Positions 33,303 to 54,500 of a DNA stretch of 64,000 nt are shown here, one piece after another (within the stretch, counting starts at the first letter, position 1; every line of letters begins with the position of its first letter). The stretch comes from Populus alba (taxonomy: Eukaryota; Streptophyta; Magnoliopsida; Malpighiales; Salicaceae). The stretch is from NCBI RefSeq assembly GCF_005239225.2, contig NC_133297.1, forward strand, positions 14,496,147 through 14,560,146, in the 5' to 3' direction. Below the pieces are notes generated by a model, which had not been told where the DNA came from, searched no databases, and saw only the letters and a list, made by a program, of their open reading frames with translations. The translations under genes were made by a program, and so were the position numbers.

Positions 33303-36125
33303 ATGGCTTCTTCTTCAATCACTTCTTCTTTTCAGACCAGGTCAATAACACTAACCCTTTTTTTATCTTGCTCAACTATCTTACGTTATTAAAGGCTTTT
33401 CTGCACATTACTTTTCTGTGTCATAGTTAGTTGTTGGTAACAAAAATGGTGGGGATTTTGTTGGAAAATTTAAGATTTTCTTTTTTCTGAACAAATGGTT
33501 TGGTTGGGATAAAAAAACTAGAATTTATTACATGGGTTTGCTTGTTTGGAAGCTTTGTTATGTTTGGACTTTGTGTCTTATTGTGTGCTGTCAAGTCCTT
33601 GAGTCAATTAGGTTGTTATCTGCAAACCTGTCAATGCTTTGAAGGGGCATGACCAAAGTATGGAAATACTTCTAAGGTTGTAACTGGACATTTTCTTTAA
33701 TTGGGTTTTGTGCAATACATAAAAAATGGGCAGTAAAAGTAGTGGTTTATAGATTATAAAGAGCAGTGAGCAGTCATTGCATTGTAATCTGCATTGTTGG
33801 TAGTTACAAATCCAATGCATTCTCAAAGATAATAACTTCTCGGGTGTTGAAACTTGTGGGATAAAATGGGCTATGTGCTGAAGTATCCAGGTTGGTTTTG
33901 TTGATTGGTGGTTTTTCTATGTTATACAAGTGCTTTAGATCGTCTTCAATAAAAATGTAATATGGCTGTTTTAATAAATAATGGAATTGTATAGAACAAA
34001 TGAACCTTGTTTGAGAAACTTTGCCACTGGTTTCGCTTTCTTATGCTGTTAGGATTATAAATTTGTATTAAAAGAAGTGGCATGAGAATAAGAAAGTGCA
34101 CTGTAATTGATTTGGATTAATGATGTGGCCACTAGTTGTTTACTTTTTGTATCGTAACTCTGAAATGCCTAAGAGAAGAAGCAAAGTTCACATAGTTATT
34201 GGGCAATATTAAGATATGGTCTTGTGTCTCAGAAAAAACTGTTTGTTATGTGCATGAATGAAAGGAACATAAGTCTGATTACGCAAAATGATTAGCTAGG
34301 AATGAAAATTGTGAAAGTATTCTGAATTTTTCTCTTCTTTTGGTGTTTCAGCAATTTGAGATCTGTATTCTTGGGTGAAAGAAACAGAATTTGTGTACCT
34401 AGTGTTCCTGTAACTCGCATTGGTTTTTTGAGAAAGGCTATTGAATGTAAGGAGTCACGGATAGGGAAGCAACCAATTCAAGTTCCATCCAATGTGACAA
34501 TCAAATTGGAAGGTCAGGATTTGAAAGTAAAGGGTCCATTGGGGGAACTTTCAAGGACTTACCCACGAGAAGTGAAGCTTGAGAGGGACGAGGATGGAAT
34601 CATTCGGGTGAAAAAGGCACTAGAAACTAGAAGAGCGAACCAAATGCATGGTCTTTTCAGGTAAGCGTTCCATCATTTGGCTCTATTATTTTGATTGCCC
34701 ATTACTTCCTTGTTTTAGCATTATTGCACTTGTGATTTCAACTACAGCAACTAGTTATTTCATTTTCAAATGCTTTATTCTTGGACCTTCAGAGGTTGTA
34801 TAAGGAAGATGTGAACTGCTTCAATCTGGTTTTGAACCAGTCCAAGCATGCGATGTTGACAAAACTAGGGGCTAAAAGAGGGTTTATACTCTGTATCATG
34901 TTCCTAAATTGTAGTTTACAAGCCAATTGTGTCTTTTAAATAATGATGAAACCGTTAGAACCTAAACCTCACTTGACACTGTTGACCTGATTCTGATGCT
35001 CCTGAAGCACACTGTCTGTGGAAGACTATACTTGCTATATTAGGATTCAACCAAAATCACCCACACTAATGTGACTGTACACAGTTAAAGAATTTCTACA
35101 ATTTTGGATATGAATTGATGAATTTATAGATATATTATGTGATTGACCAATCATCATACTTCTTCTTTTTAAACGAGGATCTTCATTTTACTTCTAGTTG
35201 AGGCTGTTGCTTGGTCTTGCTGGAATAGTTGGCCATGAATTTGCATGTCTCATATTTGCTGTAAGGAAACTGTGATATTTGAAGAAGCCATTTCAGGTGC
35301 AACACTGATTATGGACGTGGATTGTGTGTTGACAACCCCTCTTTTCAAGACATGTCAGGCATGTCCAATGAAGTAACACATGATCGAGTATATTCACTTA
35401 GATGCTTGAACACATGATTCTAAACACTGGTGTAAAAAGTAACAGTGAACAATAATGTAATAGTTTCAACCTTAGATGTGGAATTAGATGAATTTTGGAA
35501 GTGAATTCAAATCAATTTTGTCCATGTCTGACCATTGACACTGCTCTTTGGAGTTTAGAGCTGCATGATTTGTATGAGAAAAAAACAGTGGTGCTTGTTT
35601 GATGTACTACCCAAAGTGCCTATCTTCATGGTGGTTCATCTTTCGAATTTTCTCTGCATCTTTTATTCTGATGTGAACGTCAAGGACAGGAAAATCTAAA
35701 TACAGAAATATCGATACCTGCCTTGGAAAACGTCTGCAAAATTATTCTTTTCTAATCTTTGAGCGCTTCTGCTATTTGATACACACAGAACACTTACGGA
35801 CAACATGGTGGTGGGAGTATCTAAGGGTTTTGAGAAGAGACTTCAACTAGTTGGTGTTGGTTATCGTGCAAATGTAGAAGGAAAAGACTTGGTATTAAGT
35901 CTGGGGTTCTCTCATCCAGTTAGGATGGCAATCCCTGCTACCCTACAAGTGAAGGTGGAAGAGAACACCAGGATCGTTGTCAGTGGATTCGACAAATGCT
36001 CCATTGGTGAGTTTGCTGCTTCAATTAGGAGATGGAGACCCCCTGAACCATATAAAGGTAAGGGTGTGAGGTATGCCAATGAAATTATAAGATTAAAGGA
36101 GGGGAAAGCAGGGAAGAAGAAGTGA
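33303..36125 (+). CDS. PRPL6: Plastid 50S ribosomal protein L6 (nuclear gene)
   Basis: Three exons, 33303-33340, 34352-34660 and 35789-36125, join with GT..AG introns to 227 aa. The S/T-rich start [20 protein letters not shown] and following basic stretch form a chloroplast transit peptide of roughly 40-45 residues. The mature part begins near [11 protein letters not shown] (about 48). It contains both L6 alpha-beta folds and the bacterial-type L6 signature [14 protein letters not shown] near the C-terminus, which ends in a basic KAGKKK tail. L6 binds 23S rRNA near the sarcin-ricin loop and the factor-binding site of the plastid 50S subunit. The eubacterial signature separates it from cytosolic L9/uL6 and the transit peptide from a mitochondrial form. 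No lesion is seen. Confidence 0.95.
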
Positions 36126-36240
36126 TGAATGTATTTCTTTCATTATATTTTGTCTCAGGGTTTTTGCTCATTCGTATGCATCAACAATGTGGGATGTATT
36201 ATACTGACAGTAACTCATTAAATTGGCAAGCAGTGTAATT

Positions 36241-36264
36241 CCCCCCCCCCCCCCCCCCCCCCCC
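36241..36264. repeat. Poly-C tract (C24)
   Basis: An uninterrupted run of 24 C lies 115 bp beyond the L6 stop codon, probably at or just past the transcript 3' end. Such a long C homopolymer is rare in plant DNA. The exact length may be an assembly estimate. Confidence 0.9.
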
Positions 36265-36655
36265 TTTCCTTCAACCCTTTTTTTCCCCCTTCGCTCTGTC
36301 TATTCGATGGTTGCTTGTTGTAATTCCATATTCCCAATTGAGGCTTCGGCCATGGGACTTCTGAGTCATGACGTGTGAGGGCCTCTACTTCTGAAAGAAA
36401 TAGGATCCATCCTTAAACCTTGGGCCTAGTTTTATCTCCTTTTATTTCTTGTTGCTCAAGCTATTCAAATGCTATTCTGCATCCAAAGATTGTGATGTGC
36501 TGAGGAACAGTTAAATGGTAACATTTATTTTATTTAAAAATAGTTAACTCGTGGAAATTATGTTACGCCACTTTGATATTGTAAGATTTGAGCATGGAAA
36601 CATATCAACATCTTACAACAACGAGAACAAATAAAATTATGCTGGTAATTACCTA

Positions 36656-36850
36656 GTAGGTTATCCAGTGGTAAGAGTTTGAGATTAAGGGATTTATTAT
36701 TTATGTGGTTTCAAGTTCAAACCCTGTAGTTGCTAATATGATAGCCATTGGAGACTTACATGGTCGTTAATTTCAGGGTCCAAGAGATTAATTAAGGTGC
36801 GTATAAATTAACCCGGACACCTACGTTAATAAAAAAAATAAAAAATAAAA
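36656..36850 (+). mobile_element. tRNA-derived SINE
   Basis: An A-box-like TTATCCAGTGGTAAGAG (36661-36677) and a B-box-like AAGTTCAAACCCTG (36713-36726) lie about 45 bp apart, as in a tRNA head. A body with GGAGACTTACATGGTCG and CCCGGACACCTACGTTAATA follows, then an A-rich tail (from about 36828). TAATTACCT before and TAATTATACCT after may be a slightly altered target duplication. Both edges are approximate. Confidence 0.65.
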
Positions 36851-37388
36851 TAATTATACCTGTGAAGAAGTATATGCAGCAGAGTTATCAGGTGCATCTA
36901 TAGATTCTGATTTTGAATACATTTGATGAGTATAGAAAGTGTGTGTATAAAATATGGTGAGAGATTTTGAAATATTTGGGCATCTTTATATATTAAAGTA
37001 TTAATTATCTCAAGCAAAAAATATTTTAAAAAACAACTGTTGTTACAATGTAAAAACAAAAATGTGTTAGGGTTTTTATCACCTACTTTTATTTTTATTA
37101 TGATTACAGAGAATCACTTCCCTGCAAAAACAAAAATCCCTTCAAAACCACCCTAAAATAAAACGTTAATATTCTTCTTGTTCTATATATGTACAGTGCG
37201 GATTGTGTGAATGCGAATGAAAAAGCATATTTTATAATCTTCACAAACATGGACCGGTATCTATAAAGAAGATCGGTTTTCAATATATTATTTCAACGCA
37301 CGCAGGAGGGTTCAAGAGGTGACCTAATTAATAATTATTAATGACATGCCAATAAGAGGTTAGTATTCCTCTCGCACATTTCATGTGC
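36851..37388. other. Spacer between SINE and MATE gene 3' end
   Basis: AT-rich. It includes the probable 3' untranslated region of the minus-strand MATE gene. No other feature is supported. Confidence 0.4.
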
Positions 37389-46765
<9,377 letters not shown>

Positions 46766-47833
46766 CTTTGATTGCTGGCTGGACTGAAGGGTTTGGTGCT
46801 AGTGCTCCGTGCTTGTTTTGGTTTGATGGTAGAGGAAAATGGAGAAGGAACACGAGGCTTGATATGTATGGGATAATGTTTAGGCTTTTTAAGAAGGATA
46901 TATGGTGGCTGGCAACATAAATGATAGTCAATGAACTGACATGCGCGCGCGAGAGTGTATTTCCATCTCTGAGATATTATCTATCGCCATCTAACAGACG
47001 ATATTCTCTTTACAATCCCAAAATATTTTATTTTGTTTTTATTTTAAACCATAGTTTTGATGCAAATTTCTTTAAGAAAATTAAATGTGGTTGTTGTTCC
47101 ACTATTATGGTTTTATTTTTAAAAAATTCCCAACATTGTAGTTTTTAGTGTTTTCAAGAAGATTATTTACAGAACACCTACTACTTGATAGTTGATATTG
47201 CAAATATTGCAAAAATACTCTTAGTTTTTTATGCAAATTAAAATCCTTTCTCCATTTATTACTACCTCAAAAATACATTGTTTTTGACAGTTTATTCCCC
47301 CACTAATAGTCTTTGTGTGTGTGTGTGTGTAGAAATCAACTTGATGTTGTCATCGTGATTTGTGTGGGTATTTTTGGTAAGAGAAGTAAATATACTGAAA
47401 GGCAAAACCTCTAAATTTATCCTTGCGTTTGGATAAATTATTTGTTTCTCTATATTAGTTAATTAACCCTTGTGTTATTAGAATTCGTGCAATTAAACCT
47501 GATGCTCTTCGAATTCGTTCAATTAAGCAAATAGTTGACTTCTACCAAGTTTCCATATTAACTATGCACGTTAATTATATGGTAATTAAATATTTTTCAT
47601 TATAAGATGATTTTTTTTCTTGATAAGCACTAAATTCCATTACAATGTCAAAAAAAAAAAAAGGTGAAAAAATATCAATAACGAATCTACAGATTTACGG
47701 GTCAACAAGTATTTTAAACCAAAGAGAAAATACATAATAAGTGTGTGTTCTATTATATATATAATTTCAAGTCCATGCTATAAATTATTTTGTATTAGCA
47801 GTTATTATTATTATTATTAGGAAAGGCAATAAC
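46766..47833. other. MATE upstream region and intergenic spacer
   Basis: The first ~160 bp upstream of the MATE ATG are less AT-rich and should hold its leader and promoter. No decisive TATA box was identified. A (GT)n run lies at about 47314-47331. No further gene is supported. Confidence 0.45.
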
Positions 47834-48044
47834 CTAAAAAATAATAACTTTTATTTTGGATTCGAGGAAACCCTACCCTCTGGAAAGCACATTTTATGGG
47901 TTTAGGTGAGCGAGTAAAACTACGTTTGTCTAAGAATTTTACAAGAGATGCATACCCTGACTCAAAACTTGAAATCTGCTGTGTAGATCTCAAGTCCTTT
48001 GCCATCACGCCACGCCACATCCCTTGAGGACTAAAAAACATTAA
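47834..48044 (-). mobile_element. tRNA-derived SINE with 14-bp target duplication
   Basis: Minus-strand SINE of 183 bp (47848-48030). Near its 5' end an A-box-like TGGCGTGATGGCAAAGGA is followed by a B-box-like CAAGTTTTGAGTCA. The body includes CTCACCTAAACCCATAAA and GTGCTTTCCAGAGGGTAGGG. The 3' end is an A-rich AAAATAAAAG. The flanks CTAAAAAATAATAA (47834-47847) and CTAAAAAACATTAA (48031-48044) agree at 12 of 14 bases, as target duplications. The open frame across this region is a by-product. Confidence 0.8.
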
Positions 48045-49494
48045 TGATAGCAACTCAAAATGAAAAGAGATGAATTGATTAAGGAGTAAATAAACTTGGA
48101 AGATTAAATCCATGCAACACAATCACAATTTCTAGTAACACATTGTTTTGAAAAATAAATTGTACTTGATGATTTTTTATTGTGCAAAAACAATTTATTT
48201 ATTGTGCAAAATATAAAAGTAAAAATAAATAATTGTCACAAGTTCAAGATTAAATTTAAGGATTTTGTTTTCCTTATAAATTGGATGCGGAAAATTAAGT
48301 TTCATATTTTGAAAGGTTCATGCACGCACTTAATTACTACAGCGTTACCATTTAATAACATTTATGATGTTGGCAGGATTACAAGTAAACAATCTGTCAA
48401 ACCTCCATACACACAGGATAGGTTGGACTCGTTTTCGTATGTTGGGTATGGTGGTTTTCACAAGAAAATAAAATTACAAGGATGATCAGAATCTTGCACA
48501 TTCTATGAAGGTAGTGTCCACTGGCAAAGCAAGGTGTATTTGAGGGGTGAATCCAGCTTTCAAAAACTTAATGTTTATAGTTCCTTTTGACCACCTTAAA
48601 TATTTAGAAAAACAAAATGAAAACGAGTCAAATTTTTTTATTTTTTCAGAAACATACATTAAATGTTTATTAATAGTCCTCTCCTTTTCATATCTCCCAT
48701 GCTATTATTGTGAAAGAAATTTAATTTTGATTATATATATTAGTGTTTTACTATAAATTGTAAACTACTACTTTACCCTTGGTGAGCAAGCTTGGGTTCA
48801 GGGGTATAAAAGTCTTTTCAATAGGGCTTTTATTAGTAATTACAATAAAGAAGGGTGCTAATCAGTAATTTCAAGTTTTTTTTATGTATTATAAATACCA
48901 AATGACCCTCAAAAAAAGAGTTATCTTCGGTTCAGATGTTTTTCAGGTTTTTTATATTTTTTTATGCATGTTAATTACTTAAATGTCCCTAAAAAATAAA
49001 CTCTATTTACTATAGATGAAAGGTCATTTTAGGGTTTTTTGTTATGGTGTTTTTGTAATTCTCATGTGTAGTTAGGGGTGATTTGATATTTTAATATATA
49101 TAAATTAATATTAAAAGTTGAAAGTGGTTAGGTAGCATTCACTAGTAAGTGGGTAGCACCCGTGCATTTTAGGTGGCCCATGTGGCGCCCACACAGCATT
49201 GAAGGCCACCTTACGAGGTGGCATTTGATGCGCCTCATCACCCCGTCATGGTGGTGCGCCGCATGTTCTTCAAAGACACAAGGAGGAGCTTCGGTAAGGA
49301 GTTTTTCCCTTCTTCTTCTCCCTCTCTTCTTCTAGAAAATCATGGTGACCATTGCAAAAAAAAAAAATAGTTATTTGTTTGTAAAGTTAAATTAAATTTT
49401 TATTCTTTTGATTGCAATGTATTTGATCTTGAATTATTTATTGAGTTATTTTGTTTTTTTAATTTCATCACTTGATTCTTTATTTTTATATCAA
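48045..49494. other. Intergenic, nothing firmly identified
   Basis: AT-rich to 49080, then a GC-richer patch at 49130-49290 with GTGGCGCC and GGTGGCATTTGATGCG-like phrases. No gene or bounded element could be supported. Confidence 0.4.
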
Positions 49495-50298
49495 GTTTGA
49501 TCTTGATATTTAAATACCATATTTAGAAGATGCTAGTCAATCTTATACATTAATTCTAGCATAGAAATCATCATGTATTAAAAACTTCATATGTATATAA
49601 GAAAAGTAAGCTTTTAAGCCTCCACACATATGTTATCATGGTATCACAATAAAGATCCTACACTCTATAGAAAATGTTAGAAGTCCTTGAAGGAGACACT
49701 TTTTCTTTCTTTCTTTATATTCCTACCAATAGAACTTATAGACCAACAAGAAACCATAGAAGATTTGACCATTAATCAATCTCTCTAGATCAAGCTCCCT
49801 AAATCAAGTAATTATATATAAATCAATATCCCTAGATAAAGCTTTCTAAATCAAGTAATTGCATATCAATTAACCAAGATATTACAACAAACATCCCTCT
49901 TAAATTGATGGTGGTGGAACACGAAGCATCAATTCATCAACCATGAATTGATTTCGATGACAAGATAGAGCCTTAGTAAACACACCAGTTATCTATAACT
50001 CAATGGAAATGTAAGAGAGTAATCACATATTAGTTAAGTTTTCATGAATGGAATGACAATCTAAACATTTAAAATAAGTTTCATAATAGATTTTATACAC
50101 ACACACATGTTATATTGTGTGCTATGATATATTTCCTTGTAATATTATATAAATTAAAAGGTTATATGCATTAATATATTAAATTAAGATAATTTTTATA
50201 AATTACTGTTAGAATGAGATGTTAAAAAATCAAGTAGAATTAAATACCATATTTAGAAGATCCTCGTCAATCTTATACCTTAATTCTAGCATGGAGAT
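49495..50298 (-). mobile_element. Old Copia LTR units (left part)
   Basis: 49495-49893 is a left-truncated LTR-like unit ending AACCAAGATATTACAACAAACA. It is followed by a 3' internal fragment (49894-50209) with a degenerate polypurine tract. A second LTR begins TGTTAGAATGAGATG at about 50210 and is cut at 50298 by the younger Copia. The same order of segments recurs at 56295-58290. On the minus strand it reads internal end, polypurine tract, LTR. Confidence 0.55.
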
Positions 50299-50377
50299 AG
50301 TTGAGAATAATGGAATGTGTTGGGTTGTGCCTTAGCCAACCTTCCTATTTATATAGAGGCAGTAGAACACTGCAGTA

Positions 50378-51468
50378 ACTGTAATTAGAGGTGTGCAAAA
50401 AAATCGAAAAACCGAGAAAAAATTAACCGAAAAAACCGAACCGAGAAAAAAAACCGATTAAACAGATTAGAATAGTTAGGAAAAATCTCGATTCGGTTCG
50501 GTTTTCAGTTTTGTAATGCAGGAACCGGTTAACCCGGATCGAACCGAACCGGTTCAAACAAAGTCATTATAAATAGAAAAATTATCCCCCCTCTTCTTAA
50601 CCCTAGCCGCAGCCCCTCTCACTCTCTCTCCAGCAACCTCCTCAAGCCTTCCCTTCTCCCTCTCCCTCTTAGCTGGGTTGTGGTGCAGAGAGGCTGAGTT
50701 GTGGTGCAGCTGGGTTTTTGTGGCTGCTGGAGGGAGGCTGTTGTGGGTGTCTGGGTGAGAGAGGGTTCCGATATGTGAGGATGGGGGTGAAGGGTGTCAA
50801 AACATGATATGAAATGAACCTAAACAATTAGGGTTCTATCATCCATGATTGTCATCCACTAGATGAAAATGCACATTGATAGTTTGAAAAGGTCAGGTGC
50901 TGCTGTCTTAATTTTCTCGTATATCATCATTGCACGTATTTCTACGATAATGCAGTGTTAACATCAACTTAGTCAGGTCATTCATCAAACTTTCTATTAT
51001 TCTAACCCCTAATCCATCCATATCTCTAAATATTGATCTCCATACAATGCTTTCAATGAATGGAACCAGATTGTCTTGGGAAATCTCATTGCCATAATTT
51101 TAATTAGGTGAAGAAAATATTGGATTATGTATATTAATGCAGTTTGCTGGGTTCGGGGTTTGTTACTTTGTTTGCTGGGGAAGGAATGGTGAGGGGCCGG
51201 TCTGGTTTTTCTTTGCAAAGGAAGGGGCTGGTGACCAGCCTTAACAGGGAAAGAGCCAAAGAGGGGAAAGCTCTGGCTTCGGGTGGAAGAAATATGAGCA
51301 TATAGGTTTTCTCGGTTTTTTGAAATCAAGAATCGAACCGAAACCGGTCGGTTTGACTCGGTTTTGGTTCGGTTTCGGTTTTTTTTCAAAAAAAAAAGAG
51401 AACCGGTTTGGTTGTTTTTTTCAGTTCAAAACCGAACCGAATCGAAAATGCTCACCCCTAACTGTAAT
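50378..51468. mobile_element. hAT-like element nested in the Copia 3' LTR, TSD ACTGTAAT
   Basis: The 1075-bp insert (50386-51460) is bounded by TAGAGGTGTGCAAA and TGCTCACCCCTA, an imperfect inverted terminal repeat. It is flanked by exact 8-bp copies ACTGTAAT (50378-50385, 51461-51468); the other LTR has this octamer once at the same point. Subterminal regions are rich in AACCGAACC / GGTTCGGTT. The centre (50580-50790) has an AACCCTAGCCGC stretch and C/T-rich sequence resembling a gene 5' leader, perhaps captured. No transposase frame exists. Confidence 0.88.
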
Positions 51469-51569
51469 GATTACAACATCCTATATTAGAATCATATTCT
51501 GATAGATACATGAGTAACTGTAATGATTACAATATCATATATTAGAATCCTATTCTATAATATGCCCCC

Positions 51570-54500
51570 TCAAGCTGAGGGTAGGGGATCAACCCGAAGC
51601 TTGAATCGAAAAGCAGTAAAGGATGCAACAGGAAGCGGTTTAGTGAAGACATCAGCAAGTTGATCCCGAGAGGGAACAAAACAAATCTGAATTTCTTTCT
51701 TGGCAACATGGTCACGGACAAAGTGATAATCCACTTCAACATGCTTAGTACGAGCATGGAAGATAGGATTTGCTAAGAGATAGGTAGCACCAAGATTATC
51801 ACACCAAATGGTAGGGGCAGAGACTGAGGGAACCTACAAATCTGTTAACAAGTATTGAAGCCAAATGACTTCAGCGGTACCATCAGTAAGGGCTTTATAC
51901 TCAGCCTCAGTAGAGGAGCGGACAACAGTACGTTACTTGCCGGATTTCCAAGAAATCGGCGTCTGACCAAAAAAGACAAGATAGCCGCCCATAGACTTGC
52001 GATCATCAATACTACCAGCCCAATCAGCATCTGTAAAGCCATGTAGAGCAAAAAAGGAGCCTCGAGTGATATGGAAACTATAAGATGCCGTACCTTTAAG
52101 ATAGCGTAAAATACGTTTGACAGCGGCTCAATGAGAATTTGTAGGAGCATGCATAAACTGACAGACTCTGTTAACAGCAAATCATATATCTGGACGGGTG
52201 AAGGTAAGATATTGAAGAGCACCCACGATTTGACGAAATCGTGTAGGATCAGAGAATGAATGATCCGGGGTGAGGATGTCAAGAATATATTTATGTTGAC
52301 GCAGCATTAAACCCATACTGGTAGACTGAACTTCAATACCCAGAAAGTAGTGAACATCACCTAAGTCACGAAGCTTGAACTCATAGCTGAGTAACTGTAT
52401 AAGGTGATGGAGCATAGCAGAGTTGCTACCCGTGAGTAGAATATCATTAATATACACCAGGAGATAAAAGATATTAGTACCATCAGATAAGATAAACAAG
52501 GAGGTGTCAACCTTGGAAGCTCAAAAACCGATGAAGAGCAAAAAATCACTTAGACGAGTGTACCATGCTCTCGGTGCCTGTTTCAAACCATATAATGATT
52601 TGTGCAATCTGCACACATGAGATGAAAGAGAAGAGTCAACGAAACCTGGAGGCTGTTTCATGTAGACCTCTTCAGTAAGAACACCATTGAGGAAGGCATT
52701 ATGAATATCAAGCTGATGAATCTTCCAATTTCGCGAAACCGCGATAGAGAAAACCAATCGGACAGTCGCCTGCTTAATAACTGGATTGAAGGTTTCAGAA
52801 TAATCAATACCTTCCTGCTAGGTAAAACCTCTAGCAACAAGGCGCGCTTTATAGCGCTCAATACTACCATCAACACGATGTTTGATCCGATATACCCATC
52901 TACTGCCAACAACGTTCATCGAAGGATGAAATGGAACCAAAGACCAAGTGCGATTTTTGCGTAAAGCGGTGATCTCATCACACATAGCTTTATGCCAAAC
53001 TGCATACCGGTCAGCATCAGAGAATGCAAAAGGCTCAGAAGAGGGAGAATACAGTACTCGTGTGCAGGTAGAAGTAGCGGCAACAGAAGCAACTAGATTA
53101 GCTGTCTTCGGCTGCCGCGGTCTAAGAGTCATAGGATGTCTGCTGTGTGTTGGTGGAGATGCAGGGGAAGACGGTTGTAGCGAGGAGACTTGTGGTAGCT
53201 GATAAGAAGACAAATCAACCATAAGTTGTAGACCAGCGGGAGAGGATGATAAAAAAGCAGCCTCAAGCACAAAACTGTCAGTAAATGAGGGGCTGGAGGT
53301 AGAGACTGAAGCTGCAGGAGTGCTGGCCAGAGAGGGCGAAGCAGAGGAGGGACTAGAAAGTCCCCCAAGACCAGGAGGAGAGGAGACCAATTGACGATCT
53401 GAACCTACATCATAAGGGTTAGATAAACAAGCATGGGATGATGGCCAAGGGATGGGTGGAGGCTGTGGTCGGGTGGCTGTTTGGAGTGGCAAAGCGGGTA
53501 GCGGTGGGTGGTTTAGCAAATTTGGGAGGATGATAGTAGTGGGTGGGGTGGGGGTTGTGGTGGAGACCTTTACAATCTGTTCAGAATTATCAAATGGAAA
53601 CACATGTTCATGGAAGCGGACATGATGGGAAATATAAATACGATGAGATGCAATGTCAAGACATCGATAACCAAGATGCGAGGAACTATATAAAAAAAAA
53701 CACATGGAGAGGAACGAAAATCCAATTTATGATTATTATATGGACACAGAAAAGGAAAACAGAGACACCCAAAGGTACGCAAAAAATGATAATTAGGAGA
53801 CCGTTGAAATAAACAATCAAACGGAGAGCGATGGGCAAGAATAGGAGTAGGCATGCGATTTATAAGATAAACTGAGGTTTCAAAAGCATAATTCCAGAAT
53901 CGAAAAGGTGTTTTACATTGCCCTAAAAGAGTAAGACCTGTTTCTACAATATGCCTATGACGACGCTCTACTGTTCCATTTTGTTCATGAGTGTGGGGAC
54001 AAATTAGACGATGATGAATACCAATGGTCTGAAAAAATATGGATAGTTTTCGGTATTCACCGCCCCAATCAATTTGAACAGATTTTATTTTTAATGAAAA
54101 TTGATGTTCAACAAGAGTCTGAAATTGATGAAAAATAGAGTAAACATCAGACTTGGCAACGAGAGGATAATACCATACATATTTAGTATAAGCATCAATG
54201 AAGATAACAAAATAACGATAGCCATCTGAAGAAAAAAGAGGAGCAGGGCCCCATACATCACTAAAAAATAATTCAAGAGGAGCAGAAGTTTTGTGATCAG
54301 TAGGTCCTAAAGACAAACGTGATGATTTTCCTAAAGGACAACTTTGACATTGAAAATTAAGACGTTTGTTGTTATAAATAATCTTATTTTTCAAGATTAA
54401 CAATTGAAAGATACGTGAAGTAGGATGACCTAGTCGACGATGCCATAAATCAGCAGAGGCAGAAGTGCAGGGAGACCAATAGGCTTGAGGAACTGACGTG

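Noticed and set aside
47817..48122. 101-codon minus-strand frame with protein-like appearance
   Set aside because: It coincides with a SINE bounded by target duplications; the peptide is a by-product of the SINE body.
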